This document shows, one piece after another, positions 33,639 to 42,480 of a stretch of DNA of 64,000 nt. The DNA is taken from contig CASGCS010000019.1 of NCBI GenBank assembly GCA_949300025.1, positions 62,001 through 126,000 of the forward strand, written 5' to 3'. How positions within the stretch are numbered: the stretch's first letter is position 1; each line of letters begins with the position of its first letter. The DNA comes from an uncultured bacterium. Lineage in GTDB: Bacteria > Bacteroidota > Bacteroidia > Bacteroidales > UBA932. The position numbers and the translations under genes were made by a program. The notes beneath the pieces were generated by a model. It made no database searches. It was not told where the DNA came from and was given only the letters and a program-made list of their open reading frames with translations.

Positions 33639-35916
33639 AGTAAAGATTTACACCATACTGTACGGGCTTGCCCTGTGCATAGAAAGCATTCCCGACCGAT
33701 ACGAAGTAAAAGAGATTATATTTTGTATCGGTCAGGTTTTTAGCCCAGAATTCCAGGCCGGCCCACTTTCTTTCCACTTTTACCGATGCACCGAGCATGG
33801 AATAGAAAGGCTGGCAAAGAGTATTCTCCTCGTTCCAGTAAATCTTGCCTATGCCGTTGTAGTTGACTGAAACCGAAAGCCTGTCTACTGCGCCGCCGAT
33901 ATTGTACCACGAATAGCCGGCATGGGCAGAGAGCGTATTTAGAGGGATATAGGGCACATAATTGTCGCGATAATCCGTTATTCCGTTATCATATTCGGTG
34001 AACTTTGCATTTGTATAGCCGTAAGAGACCCCCGCTTCGAATCCGTTCAGATTCGCCGCAACGGCTACCTCTCCGCCAATACTGCGCGTTTTTCCGGCAT
34101 TGGTCATCATTCTGCCGGTCGTCTGGCCGGAAGGGAAAACGGTAATCTGCTGATCTGTACAATTTATATAAAAGAGAGCCGCGTCCGCTTTCATCATGCC
34201 ATCCAGAAAATTGAAATGTCCCCCTATTTCATAATTAAGGCTGTACTCCGGCTTATAGGCGATAATCTCCCCGACGCTGTAGGTCTGCATATTGCCGCCT
34301 GCACCCGCATGGCCTCCGGAAGGCATCCCCATGTCCGTCATTATATCGCTCTGCACCTGGTTCTGCAATATGTCGGAAAACATCTGCGTGTTGTAACCCC
34401 CGGCCTTGAAACCGCGTGAAAAGGAGAGATACAGGTTGCTTCCATACGGCAGGGAGTAACTCAGGGCCAACTTTGGCAGCGGCTCTATATAATCCCGTTT
34501 TTCCTTTCCTCCAAGTCTGGTTTCTATCAGTTTGTAGTCCGGCATGGTAAGGGTGAACCTGTAGTGGAGCGCCCCGTGGTTCGCATAATCCAGCGAAGAG
34601 TGTTCATAGTCCAGCCTCAACCCCGCTGTAAGCCTGAAACGGCCTAAAACAAATTCAGACTGGTGGTAAAGTGCAATTCCGTAAACCGGCATCTTGAAAA
34701 AGCTCGACAGTTCTATCTCGTTTTCCTGAAAAAGCAGGTCGGCAAAAGGCATGACAGTGTGTATGCCGTCATTTATCTTGTTTAAGATAAGTTCATTTAT
34801 CCCATCCTCCTTTAACCATACCGGAGCATCCATATCCATCCCCTTGTAAAAAAAGGTAGCTCCGGTAAGGTGCTGCCACCTTTTATGGCTGTCGTTGCTC
34901 TTCAATACGAAATCCTGCGTAAAGGTATGCTCGTTCTGCGCCTGTTTCATGGTGAACATGCTCTTGACTGTAAAGTCCTGGTCAAGCGTCATGCAGTCGT
35001 CGAGATACTGCCAGCTCGTAACGCTGGAAAAATGGAGGTTTTCACTCTTGAAGTCTATCGACAGCCCGTTGGAAATCATCGTCCTCTCATATCCGCTCAT
35101 GTCGTTATAGGCTACCGGCAGTATTTTGTCTTCCTGTGAATCGTAAAGCGAATAGGCATATCCTCCCTGCCTTACTCTCGACACCGAGAAGAGATTGTCC
35201 ACTGTCCATTTCGAATTCGGCCTGAGAATGACTCTCGCCCTGGCGCTTGCTCCCTCCACCCAGTCGCAGTCAGAACCGTCATAGGTGTTTTTGAAAAAAC
35301 CGTCGGAACTGTAATAGTTCATGCCTATGGAAAACGCCGCCTTTTCGCTGAACTTATGGTATAGAGAGGCCTTTGCCTTATATGTATTTCCGCTGGAATA
35401 ACCCAGCGCTATCTTTACACCCTGATACTGCATGGGAGAGAGTGTGTATATGTTTATTATTCCGCCGATGGTATTTCTGCCGTACAGAGTACTCTGAGGA
35501 CCGCGCAAAAGTTCTATGCGCGTTATATCCCACAAATCGGCATCGAAGCCGTTCTTGTTAAGCAAGGGCATTCTGTCTGCATAGATTCCTACCGCCGCAT
35601 TATCCATCCTGCTGCCAAGCCCTCTTATGTAGATGGACGAGGTCATTTTGGAACCGTACTCCGGCATATAGAGATTGGGGGTGAAGAGCGAAAGGTCGTG
35701 CAGGGTTTCCACTCCGCGCCTGTCTATTTCGGCAAAATTCATTACCGAAGAGGAGAGTGGCTCGTTTCTGAGGTTGCTTTTCTGCTTGATTTGGGCTACG
35801 ACAGATATTTCGGGAAGTTCCGAAACGGATGTATCCCTTTGATGTCCCGCGGCAAAATTCTGCGCCGCAAGTAAAAAGACAACGACAAACAGGAAAAATC
35901 TATAACTGCGCCTCAT
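33628..35916 (-). CDS. TonB-dependent outer-membrane receptor
   Basis: An outer-membrane receptor of about 762 residues. After a signal peptide (ending near FAAG) comes a plug domain with LPEISVVAQ, IRGLGSRMD and the conserved LLRGPQSTLYGRNTIGGIINI, then a beta barrel ending in NLYFNF. It lacks the N-terminal carboxypeptidase-like domain of SusC/Oar and resembles siderophore or vitamin receptors. The minus-strand -7 box TATTTTTG at 35943-35950 favours ATG 35931 or 35916 over the ORF start further up. An AraC-type regulator gene lies just upstream. Substrate unknown. Confidence 0.87.
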   Translation of the reverse strand: MRRSYRFFLFVVVFLLAAQNFAAGHQRDTSVSELPEISVVAQIKQKSNLRNEPLSSSVMNFAEIDRRGVETLHDLSLFTPNLYMPEYGSKMTSSIYIRGLGSRMDNAAVGIYADRMPLLNKNGFDADLWDITRIELLRGPQSTLYGRNTIGGIINIYTLSPMQYQGVKIALGYSSGNTYKAKASLYHKFSEKAAFSIGMNYYSSDGFFKNTYDGSDCDWVEGASARARVILRPNSKWTVDNLFSVSRVRQGGYAYSLYDSQEDKILPVAYNDMSGYERTMISNGLSIDFKSENLHFSSVTSWQYLDDCMTLDQDFTVKSMFTMKQAQNEHTFTQDFVLKSNDSHKRWQHLTGATFFYKGMDMDAPVWLKEDGINELILNKINDGIHTVMPFADLLFQENEIELSSFFKMPVYGIALYHQSEFVLGRFRLTAGLRLDYEHSSLDYANHGALHYRFTLTMPDYKLIETRLGGKEKRDYIEPLPKLALSYSLPYGSNLYLSFSRGFKAGGYNTQMFSDILQNQVQSDIMTDMGMPSGGHAGAGGNMQTYSVGEIIAYKPEYSLNYEIGGHFNFLDGMMKADAALFYINCTDQQITVFPSGQTTGRMMTNAGKTRSIGGEVAVAANLNGFEAGVSYGYTNAKFTEYDNGITDYRDNYVPYIPLNTLSAHAGYSWYNIGGAVDRLSVSVNYNGIGKIYWNEENTLCQPFYSMLGASVKVERKWAGLEFWAKNLTDTKYNLFYFVSVGNAFYAQGKPVQYGVNLYFNF

Positions 35917-36001
35917 ATTTTGTCTGACCATAAAAAACGGTGCAAAAATAGGGCTGTCATATAACATATTTTAGGACGGAAATATCAATCTTTAGGACAA
36001 A

Positions 36002-36847
36002 TCAATCACCGGGCCGGACTCCTGTTTTATATGATATTCTGTACTGCGACGGCGATATCCCTTCAGATTTCCTGAACATTCTGGAAAAATAGGACTGATC
36101 CATTATTCCCAGACTGGCCGCAATTTCTCCCAACGGCATTTCTGTATTGCGCAACAACATTTTCGCCTCCTTTATAACAGCCTCCTCTATCCATTGCGAC
36201 GGCGACTTGGAAGTAAGCCGTCTTACCATTTTGTTCAGATGATTTGGAGAGACATTCAGCATCTGCGCATACTCCGCTACATTGCGTTTTATCTGTTTTC
36301 CGCAAAACAACAGGTCCAGAAAACTGTTCCCCACATTATTGTGTTCAGGAAATTTTTCCTTCGCGCTTTTTTGGTAGACAACATCCGCCTCAAAAAGAAT
36401 GGATATAAGATATGACTTGATAAGTTCTTCGCTGCGCCCTGCCGCCATGCTTTCATCGTAGACTCTCTGAAACAGCACCGCCACCGTCTCCGCCCTCTCC
36501 CTGCCGAACTCTATGACAGGATGCCCCCACACCCTGAGAAAATCGAATCTCTTGAAGATATTCCTCTCGGGCACATCTTCGCCAAAATAATTGGGAGAAA
36601 AACTGCCCATGTAGCCCTCGCTTCTGTCGAAATACTTTATTGCAAAAAACTGTCCTACAGGAATTATTACAAGCTCTCCCTCTTTGATGAGATAGCCCTT
36701 TTCACCAATCTCCACAAGCACTGTCCCGCTGAGCAGGAAAAAGAAAGAGTAGGCCTGCAACCGGGTAGGATGCTGCGGAATGTCGGCTGCATAGTAACGC
36801 CTGTCTAACTTTCTGATTGTAAACGGAAGCATCGGCAGAGAATCCAT
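36002..36847 (-). CDS. AraC family transcriptional regulator
   Basis: A 281-residue DNA-binding regulator: an N-terminal cupin-like sensing domain (about 10-150, with EIGEKGYLIKEGELVIIP) and a C-terminal double helix-turn-helix (about 175-275, with LNVSPNHLNKMVR and the AraC signature IMDQSYFSRMFRKSEGISPSQYR). It lies between fhs, from which it starts four bases after the stop, and the TonB receptor gene, which it probably controls. Confidence 0.9.
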   Translation of the reverse strand: MDSLPMLPFTIRKLDRRYYAADIPQHPTRLQAYSFFFLLSGTVLVEIGEKGYLIKEGELVIIPVGQFFAIKYFDRSEGYMGSFSPNYFGEDVPERNIFKRFDFLRVWGHPVIEFGRERAETVAVLFQRVYDESMAAGRSEELIKSYLISILFEADVVYQKSAKEKFPEHNNVGNSFLDLLFCGKQIKRNVAEYAQMLNVSPNHLNKMVRRLTSKSPSQWIEEAVIKEAKMLLRNTEMPLGEIAASLGIMDQSYFSRMFRKSEGISPSQYRISYKTGVRPGD

Positions 36848-36851
36848 AATA

Positions 36852-38573
36852 TTAAAACAGGCCCGAAATCACGCCGTTTTCATCTATGTCTATCCTTTCT
36901 GCGGCAGGCTCCTCGGGCAGGCCGGGCATTCGCATTATCTCCCCGGTTATGGGTATTATAAAGCCGGCACCCGATGCAACCTCTATTTCCCTCACCGTCA
37001 CCACAAAATCCTTGGGTCTGCCCAACAGTTCCGGATTGTCTGAAAGCGACTTCTGCGTCTTTGCCATACAGATGGCCAGATGTTCGAGTCCCAAATCCGC
37101 AATCTTCTTTAAATCGGCCTTGGCCTTGGCTGTATAATCCACTGCCTGTGCACCGTATATCTTTTTCGCAATTATCTCTATCTTCTCCTTTACAGGCAGG
37201 TTAAGGTCATAAAGCGGTTTATACGTATGGCCGGCGGTATTTCCGGCAATCTGCTCCATAAGAAGTTCCGCCAGCTCCATGGCACCTGCTCCGCCCCTGC
37301 TCCAGACATCTACAATAGATGCCTTGACTCCCAGAGAATTGCAATACTCCTTAATAAATTCAAGTTCCTGCGGAGCATCGGTAACGAATCTGTTGATCGC
37401 CACCACAGGAACAAGGTCGAACTGCCTTATGTTTTCGATATGCTTCTGCAGATTCTCTATCCCCCTTTTCAATGCCTCGATCCTGCCTGAAAGTTCTTCG
37501 AGCGAACAATGCCCGTCTGCACAGGCATCGGTCTCCTCTTTGAGAGCCTTGAGCGACATGCCGCCATGATATTTCATTGCCCTTACGGTTGCCACCAGAA
37601 CAACTGCCTGCGGATTGAGCGATGCGGCGCGGCATTTTATATCCAGAAACTTTTCCGCCCCCAGGTCGAATCCGAATCCGGCCTCCGTAATGGCATATTC
37701 AGAAGTTGCCATTGCCGTCTTCGTTGCGATTACGGTATTTGTCCCCTGGGCGATATTTGCGAACGGTCCCCCATGCACAAAGGCGGCAGTGCCCTCCAGC
37801 GTCTGTACCAGGTTTGGTTTTATTGCATCCTTCAAAAGCGCAGCCATGGCCCCGTTGGCCTTCAGGTCACGGGCATAGACCGGTTTTTTGTCGAAGGTGT
37901 AGCCTACGAATATATTTCCGAGCCTCTCTTTAAGGTCTTTTATATCGGAGGCCAGGCACAGTATAGCCATAACTTCCGAAGCGGCCGTTATATCGAACCC
38001 TGTCTCCCGCGGCACACCGGAAGCAGTTCCGCCGAGACCCGCCACCATTTTCCTGAGAGAACGGTCGTTCATATCCATAACCCTTTTCCACGAAATGGTG
38101 CGCGGATCCAGATGGAGCGAATGTCTTTTGCTCTGGATATTGTTGTCTATCATTGCGGCAAGCAGATTATGCGCCTTTTCCACGGCTGCGAAATCCCCAG
38201 TAAAATGGAGGTTTATATCTTCCATGGGAACTACCTGCGAATATCCGCCGCCGGTAGCGCCGCCCTTTATTCCGAACACCGGGCCCAGAGAGGGTTCCCT
38301 GAGCGCCAGAACGGCATTTTTGCCCAAACGGTTGAAAGCCTGCGCAAGACCTATGGAGACCGTCGTCTTTCCCTCTCCTGCGGGAGTGGGAGAGATGGCG
38401 GAAACCAGAATCAGTTTCGACTTTGAAATATCCCTGTCCTTATAGGAGAGTGGAACCTTTGCCTTATATTTCCCGTAAAGTTCCAGATCCTCCTCCGGGA
38501 TACCTATCTTTTTCGCAACTTCCACAATGGGAAGAAGCTTGCTTTCCTGTGCTATCTGAATGTCGCTCTTCAT
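36852..38573 (-). CDS. fhs: Formate-tetrahydrofolate ligase
   Basis: Joins formate to tetrahydrofolate with ATP, feeding 10-formyl-THF into one-carbon metabolism in the cytoplasm. The 573 residues include the P-loop SPTPAGEGKTT (about 60-70), the EPSLGPVFGIKGGATGGG segment, WKRVMDMNDRSLR and HGGPFANIAQGTNT. Length is typical (about 555-575). It has its own full promoter at 38596-38627, separating it from the B12 operon. The AraC regulator gene follows after four bases and may be co-transcribed. Confidence 0.96.
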   Translation of the reverse strand: MKSDIQIAQESKLLPIVEVAKKIGIPEEDLELYGKYKAKVPLSYKDRDISKSKLILVSAISPTPAGEGKTTVSIGLAQAFNRLGKNAVLALREPSLGPVFGIKGGATGGGYSQVVPMEDINLHFTGDFAAVEKAHNLLAAMIDNNIQSKRHSLHLDPRTISWKRVMDMNDRSLRKMVAGLGGTASGVPRETGFDITAASEVMAILCLASDIKDLKERLGNIFVGYTFDKKPVYARDLKANGAMAALLKDAIKPNLVQTLEGTAAFVHGGPFANIAQGTNTVIATKTAMATSEYAITEAGFGFDLGAEKFLDIKCRAASLNPQAVVLVATVRAMKYHGGMSLKALKEETDACADGHCSLEELSGRIEALKRGIENLQKHIENIRQFDLVPVVAINRFVTDAPQELEFIKEYCNSLGVKASIVDVWSRGGAGAMELAELLMEQIAGNTAGHTYKPLYDLNLPVKEKIEIIAKKIYGAQAVDYTAKAKADLKKIADLGLEHLAICMAKTQKSLSDNPELLGRPKDFVVTVREIEVASGAGFIIPITGEIMRMPGLPEEPAAERIDIDENGVISGLF

Positions 38574-38595
38574 AATGTTATCCGGTTTTTCACAG

Positions 38596-38627
38596 CAAAG
38601 ATAGTTGCGGAACGCGATAATGGCAAA
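38596..38627 (-). promoter_or_regulatory. Promoter for fhs
   Basis: On the minus strand TTTG (38624-38627) and TATCTTTG (38596-38603) are 20 bases apart. The start would fall near 38590, about 17 bases before the ATG, within the 57-base gap after the last B12-operon gene. Confidence 0.8.
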
Positions 38628-38630
38628 TTG

Positions 38631-40661
38631 CTATTCAAGGATATACTTTCCGGCAACCATATCTTCGTAGGTAGGGTTATACGCACACTCCTTCACGCTC
38701 CAGTTCTCCCCGGAAATGGAGTCCAATATGTTTTTCAGGCCGGAAAAATCGGTAAGGTTTCCGCAATACTCTATTTTTACCGCGCCTGCTACCTTAAGCG
38801 AATTCAGAAAATCCAGATTCGTAATCGGAATCCTATCTTTATTGTAAGATGAACCTCCGCTTATAAGCAGCGACTCCGTAACCTCCTCCAGTCTTGGAAC
38901 ATCTATATTCTCCACAGCCAACGGCGTTTTAATCTCGAATATTCCTATCTTCTCCAGAGCGGGCATCTCGAGAGTTTTCAAGGCAGAAGAAAAAGAGAGT
39001 GAAAGTTTTCCCAACCTCCTTATATCCGGCATGGAGATTCTGCCTGCAGAAGAGGCGCCTATCTTAAGTTCACCCTTTATAGCCGTTGCATAGCCTTCCA
39101 GTATAATCTCCGTATTTCTGAAATTGCTCAGAGTAAGATTCTCTACCTCTTCAAGCCCCTCCAACGGTATGATATCCGCTACTTTGCTTGCCGCATTAAT
39201 CTCGATTTCCGCAATTTTTGACGGAACCTTGCATTTTTTTATGGCTGGCGAAGCTGTTATCTGCAATTTAGGCAGATTTTCGACAGTTGAAATATCCAGC
39301 ACCTCCGGCCCTGCCATATCGTAGAGGTAGAATGTGCCGTTGCATGTTTTGAGAAGAGGCAGATTCAGCTCAGCAAGCGACTGCATGTAACGCAAGTCGA
39401 ATGTTCCCTCTACCGAGAGCAAAGATTCCAGCGAAAGCGATGCGATATTCAGATACGAGAGCGCAAAAGCTCCGTTTACCTGCTCGAGCGAAGAAAAATC
39501 GAGAGTTTCGATTATGGGAGCGTTGTTTCTTCCGTCTATATCTATGGCCCCGGCCTCTTTCAGTTCAGGCATTTGCAGACTCTTCAACCCGCTCATGTCA
39601 TAAGGGACTGCAATGGCCCCTCCGACGCGCTCCAGAGCGGGAAAAGAGATAGTCTCTACCAAAGGCAGCAATTTAAAATTAAGTTTTCCCGATATGGTTT
39701 TCAGCACCGGCAGGGAGAGGGAGGAGAGATTGGACAAGGTTTGCAGAGTAAAATTACCTCCTACACTCTCCAGAGCCGGCAATGAAAACTCGGTTATTTC
39801 GCTATTGGCAGCAGAAGCGGCTGCACCGGATGAAACCGTAAGATTCCCATATACGGTTTTCAAAAGCGGCAGGGAAACCTCATTGAAATTCTTTCCGTTT
39901 ATGTATAGAGACATCGCCTCTGAAAGGGCGCTGAAACAAATCCGGCCGACCTTTTCCGAATTTACCGTTATCTGGCCGGCAACCGTTTCAAGAGCAGGCA
40001 GTTCAATGGAAAGGAGGCTCTCTTTTCCGTTGTCAAAAGCATTCTCCTCATCGCCTATATAAAGATTTCCCGCATACCTGACATTATGCAGCCCGTCGAG
40101 GTTCATTCCTCCGAAAGAATTGTTGATTATCATATTTCCCCTGACCTCCGTAAGAGAGGCCAGAGAAGAGAGATTCTTTACGGTATCATATTCCGTTGCC
40201 GGAACCGTTTTTTCGCCTATTATAAGATTGCCTTCAAGGACCTTTACCTTCTCTGCGGCAAAGGCCTCCAGTTCCGCCTGCGTGGCCAGTATCACATTTC
40301 CGCCGGAAACCTTTTCGTCACGCGTCACGGAATAACTGTAATTCCTTGCCTGTCCGCTATACGAGGTAACTGTAAAAAGGCATGCCTGATTCCATTCCTC
40401 AACGGTTGCAGGGTCCGGCGATATCGTAGCCAGTTCGCATATCTCATATATGGCAGTTGCACCCTGCAAATCCGCCTCCTGAGGGACTGTCAGAGTAATA
40501 AGATTGTTTATGATTTCTGCATGGTACACAACTCCGTCTTTTTCCAGAGAGAATGAATTCAAATAGTTGTCGCTGCCTGTAAAGTCATTCTCCTCCTTGT
40601 CGCATCCGGCAAGAAAAAGAGTGACGAGCGACAAAAGCATTATTTTAAATATATTTTTCAT
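38631..40661 (-). CDS. Leucine-rich-repeat-like surface lipoprotein, second copy
   Basis: A 676-residue lipoprotein (lipobox LFLAGC). The N-terminal 120 residues form a beta domain (LEKDGVVYHAEIINNLITLTVP) shared with the neighbouring copy. From about residue 125 on, irregular leucine-rich units repeat the pattern LPxLxxVxGxL/IxI, as in receptor L-domain or BspA-type proteins. It is last in the riboswitch-controlled B12 operon, ten bases after its 595-residue paralogue. A role in surface capture of B12 or of a B12-binding host protein is possible by position only. Confidence 0.72.
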   Translation of the reverse strand: MKNIFKIMLLSLVTLFLAGCDKEENDFTGSDNYLNSFSLEKDGVVYHAEIINNLITLTVPQEADLQGATAIYEICELATISPDPATVEEWNQACLFTVTSYSGQARNYSYSVTRDEKVSGGNVILATQAELEAFAAEKVKVLEGNLIIGEKTVPATEYDTVKNLSSLASLTEVRGNMIINNSFGGMNLDGLHNVRYAGNLYIGDEENAFDNGKESLLSIELPALETVAGQITVNSEKVGRICFSALSEAMSLYINGKNFNEVSLPLLKTVYGNLTVSSGAAASAANSEITEFSLPALESVGGNFTLQTLSNLSSLSLPVLKTISGKLNFKLLPLVETISFPALERVGGAIAVPYDMSGLKSLQMPELKEAGAIDIDGRNNAPIIETLDFSSLEQVNGAFALSYLNIASLSLESLLSVEGTFDLRYMQSLAELNLPLLKTCNGTFYLYDMAGPEVLDISTVENLPKLQITASPAIKKCKVPSKIAEIEINAASKVADIIPLEGLEEVENLTLSNFRNTEIILEGYATAIKGELKIGASSAGRISMPDIRRLGKLSLSFSSALKTLEMPALEKIGIFEIKTPLAVENIDVPRLEEVTESLLISGGSSYNKDRIPITNLDFLNSLKVAGAVKIEYCGNLTDFSGLKNILDSISGENWSVKECAYNPTYEDMVAGKYILE

Positions 40662-40671
40662 CTTGTCTGTT

Positions 40672-42459
40672 CTATTGCATGGTATATTTTCCGTTTTTCA
40701 TATCTGCAAGGGTGGGATTGTATCTGTTTCCGCTTACCGCCCATGCGCTTTCATCCGAAAGGTTGTCTGCCAAAGAGGAGAGTCCTATAAAGTCCGTAAG
40801 GTTTCCGCAATAGCGGACTTCGACCCTGTCTGCCTTTTTTAGGGAGGCGAACCAGTCCAATTTTGTAACCGCACTTCGCGAAGCCGTCGATGATGAGCTC
40901 CCCCCGTAAAATTTGAACAGTGTGCCGGCAGACTCAAAAAACGGCACATTGATATTTTCAATCTTTTGCAGATTGCTCATCGAAAACGAACCGGTACATC
41001 TGAGCACAGGCGCCTCGAATGTTGTCAATGCAGTAAGGTTGCTTAACGCAATGGCCCCTGTCTGCACCACCTTTGAAAAATCCAGTTCCCTTACATTGGC
41101 AATGGATGTAATCGAAAGTTCTCCGCACTCTTCCAAAGAGCCGAAAGAGAGGGTTTCCAAAAAATAAAAGGTAGAAAGCTCGAGTTTTCCTGCAATTTTC
41201 CTCAATTTTGGAAACGAAAGATTCTCCATTGAGCCGTATTTAATGGAAAAATTGCCATTGACCTCCTCCAGAGAGCCGAGCGCAATATTTGCCAGATTTA
41301 TGCTTGTACTTCCCGATGAGGCAAGCGAAACCGATTCGGCTCTTTCAAGCGACGGAGCGGAAAATAATGTCATTGCATCATTGGAAGTTATTTTCATGTC
41401 ACCGCCTGTCATTTGCAACGAAGGCAGCTCCAACTCTTTCAGACCGTACAGATATGTAAGGGAGAGTGAACCCTTCACTTCTGAAAGCAGAGGAAAATCT
41501 GCATTGGAAAGACTCCATATATTATTTACCGACAGATTTCCGTAAACTGTTTTCAGGGCAGGGAACGAAAGTTCTGTAAGTTTTTGGTTTACACTCGTTC
41601 CGCTGTTTGAAGAACTCCCTTGCGACTTGCCTTCTATCGTAACATCTCCCAAGCACTCCTGCAGTGCGCCAGCCTCAATCTCCTCCACCGATTTTGAATT
41701 TACATAGAATTTATTGTTCACCGTTGCAAGAGACGGGAAAGAGATTCTGGCAATGCTGTCGCTGACTATGATTATATCTGTTGCAGAGGCCAATTTCGGG
41801 AGAGAAAGGCTGAAACCGCCTTCAAGGGCGCATTTTTCATCTTCCCTGCCTGCATAGATGCCGCCGGCCTTCTCGAGATTTGCCAGCCCGTCGATATTGC
41901 TCCCCTTGTAAGTGTCTCTTATGACAAGGTTGACGCCTATCTCCTTCAAGGAGGCGAGCCCATCCACGTTTTTGATTGTATCATATTGGGAAGACGGCTC
42001 CTTTTCCGCGCCGATTATAACTGAACCGCTGACAGTTGTCGTACCGGATGAGGCAAAGGCGTCTACCTCTTCCTGCGTTGTAAAGAGAAGTGTTCCGCTC
42101 TCTATGTTTTCCGTGTATTCCACGCTATACCTGTAGCTTTCATAACTTCCGTCATACGCCTCGACCCTAAACAGATGGTCGTTGCCCCAGTCGGAAATTG
42201 AAGCGGGGTCTGGATTTATACTTGCATTTTCACACAAGTCATACTCCACAGAAGCTCCGGAGAGAGAAGTTCCTGATGGTACTGTTACCAGAATATTGCC
42301 GGCATCTATGGATGCACTGTACTTTACCCCGTCTGTAGTTGTGAGCGAAAAAGAGAGAATATGCGCATCGCTTCCCTCAAAGGGAGACTCCTCCTTGTCG
42401 CATCCTGCAAAGAGTGATACAACCGCGCAAAGAAACATTATATTGAATATCTTTTTCAT
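40672..42459 (-). CDS. Leucine-rich-repeat-like surface lipoprotein, first copy
   Basis: A 595-residue paralogue of the next gene, with lipobox SLFAGC, the same N-terminal beta domain (TTDGVKYSASIDAGNILVTVP) and L-domain-like leucine-rich units (ELSFPALKTVYGNLSVNN). The two C termini are alike (RVEVRYCGNLTDF against KIEYCGNLTDF). It starts 21 bases after the PKD-like gene. The N-terminal domain and repeats identify it as a surface-binding protein; the ligand is unknown. Confidence 0.72.
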   Translation of the reverse strand: MKKIFNIMFLCAVVSLFAGCDKEESPFEGSDAHILSFSLTTTDGVKYSASIDAGNILVTVPSGTSLSGASVEYDLCENASINPDPASISDWGNDHLFRVEAYDGSYESYRYSVEYTENIESGTLLFTTQEEVDAFASSGTTTVSGSVIIGAEKEPSSQYDTIKNVDGLASLKEIGVNLVIRDTYKGSNIDGLANLEKAGGIYAGREDEKCALEGGFSLSLPKLASATDIIIVSDSIARISFPSLATVNNKFYVNSKSVEEIEAGALQECLGDVTIEGKSQGSSSNSGTSVNQKLTELSFPALKTVYGNLSVNNIWSLSNADFPLLSEVKGSLSLTYLYGLKELELPSLQMTGGDMKITSNDAMTLFSAPSLERAESVSLASSGSTSINLANIALGSLEEVNGNFSIKYGSMENLSFPKLRKIAGKLELSTFYFLETLSFGSLEECGELSITSIANVRELDFSKVVQTGAIALSNLTALTTFEAPVLRCTGSFSMSNLQKIENINVPFFESAGTLFKFYGGSSSSTASRSAVTKLDWFASLKKADRVEVRYCGNLTDFIGLSSLADNLSDESAWAVSGNRYNPTLADMKNGKYTMQ

Positions 42460-42480
42460 AAATAACCTGCTATTGAATTG

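Noticed and set aside
37509..38426. 305-codon plus-strand frame opposite fhs
   Set aside because: fhs is full length with all motifs; the antisense frame is a by-product.
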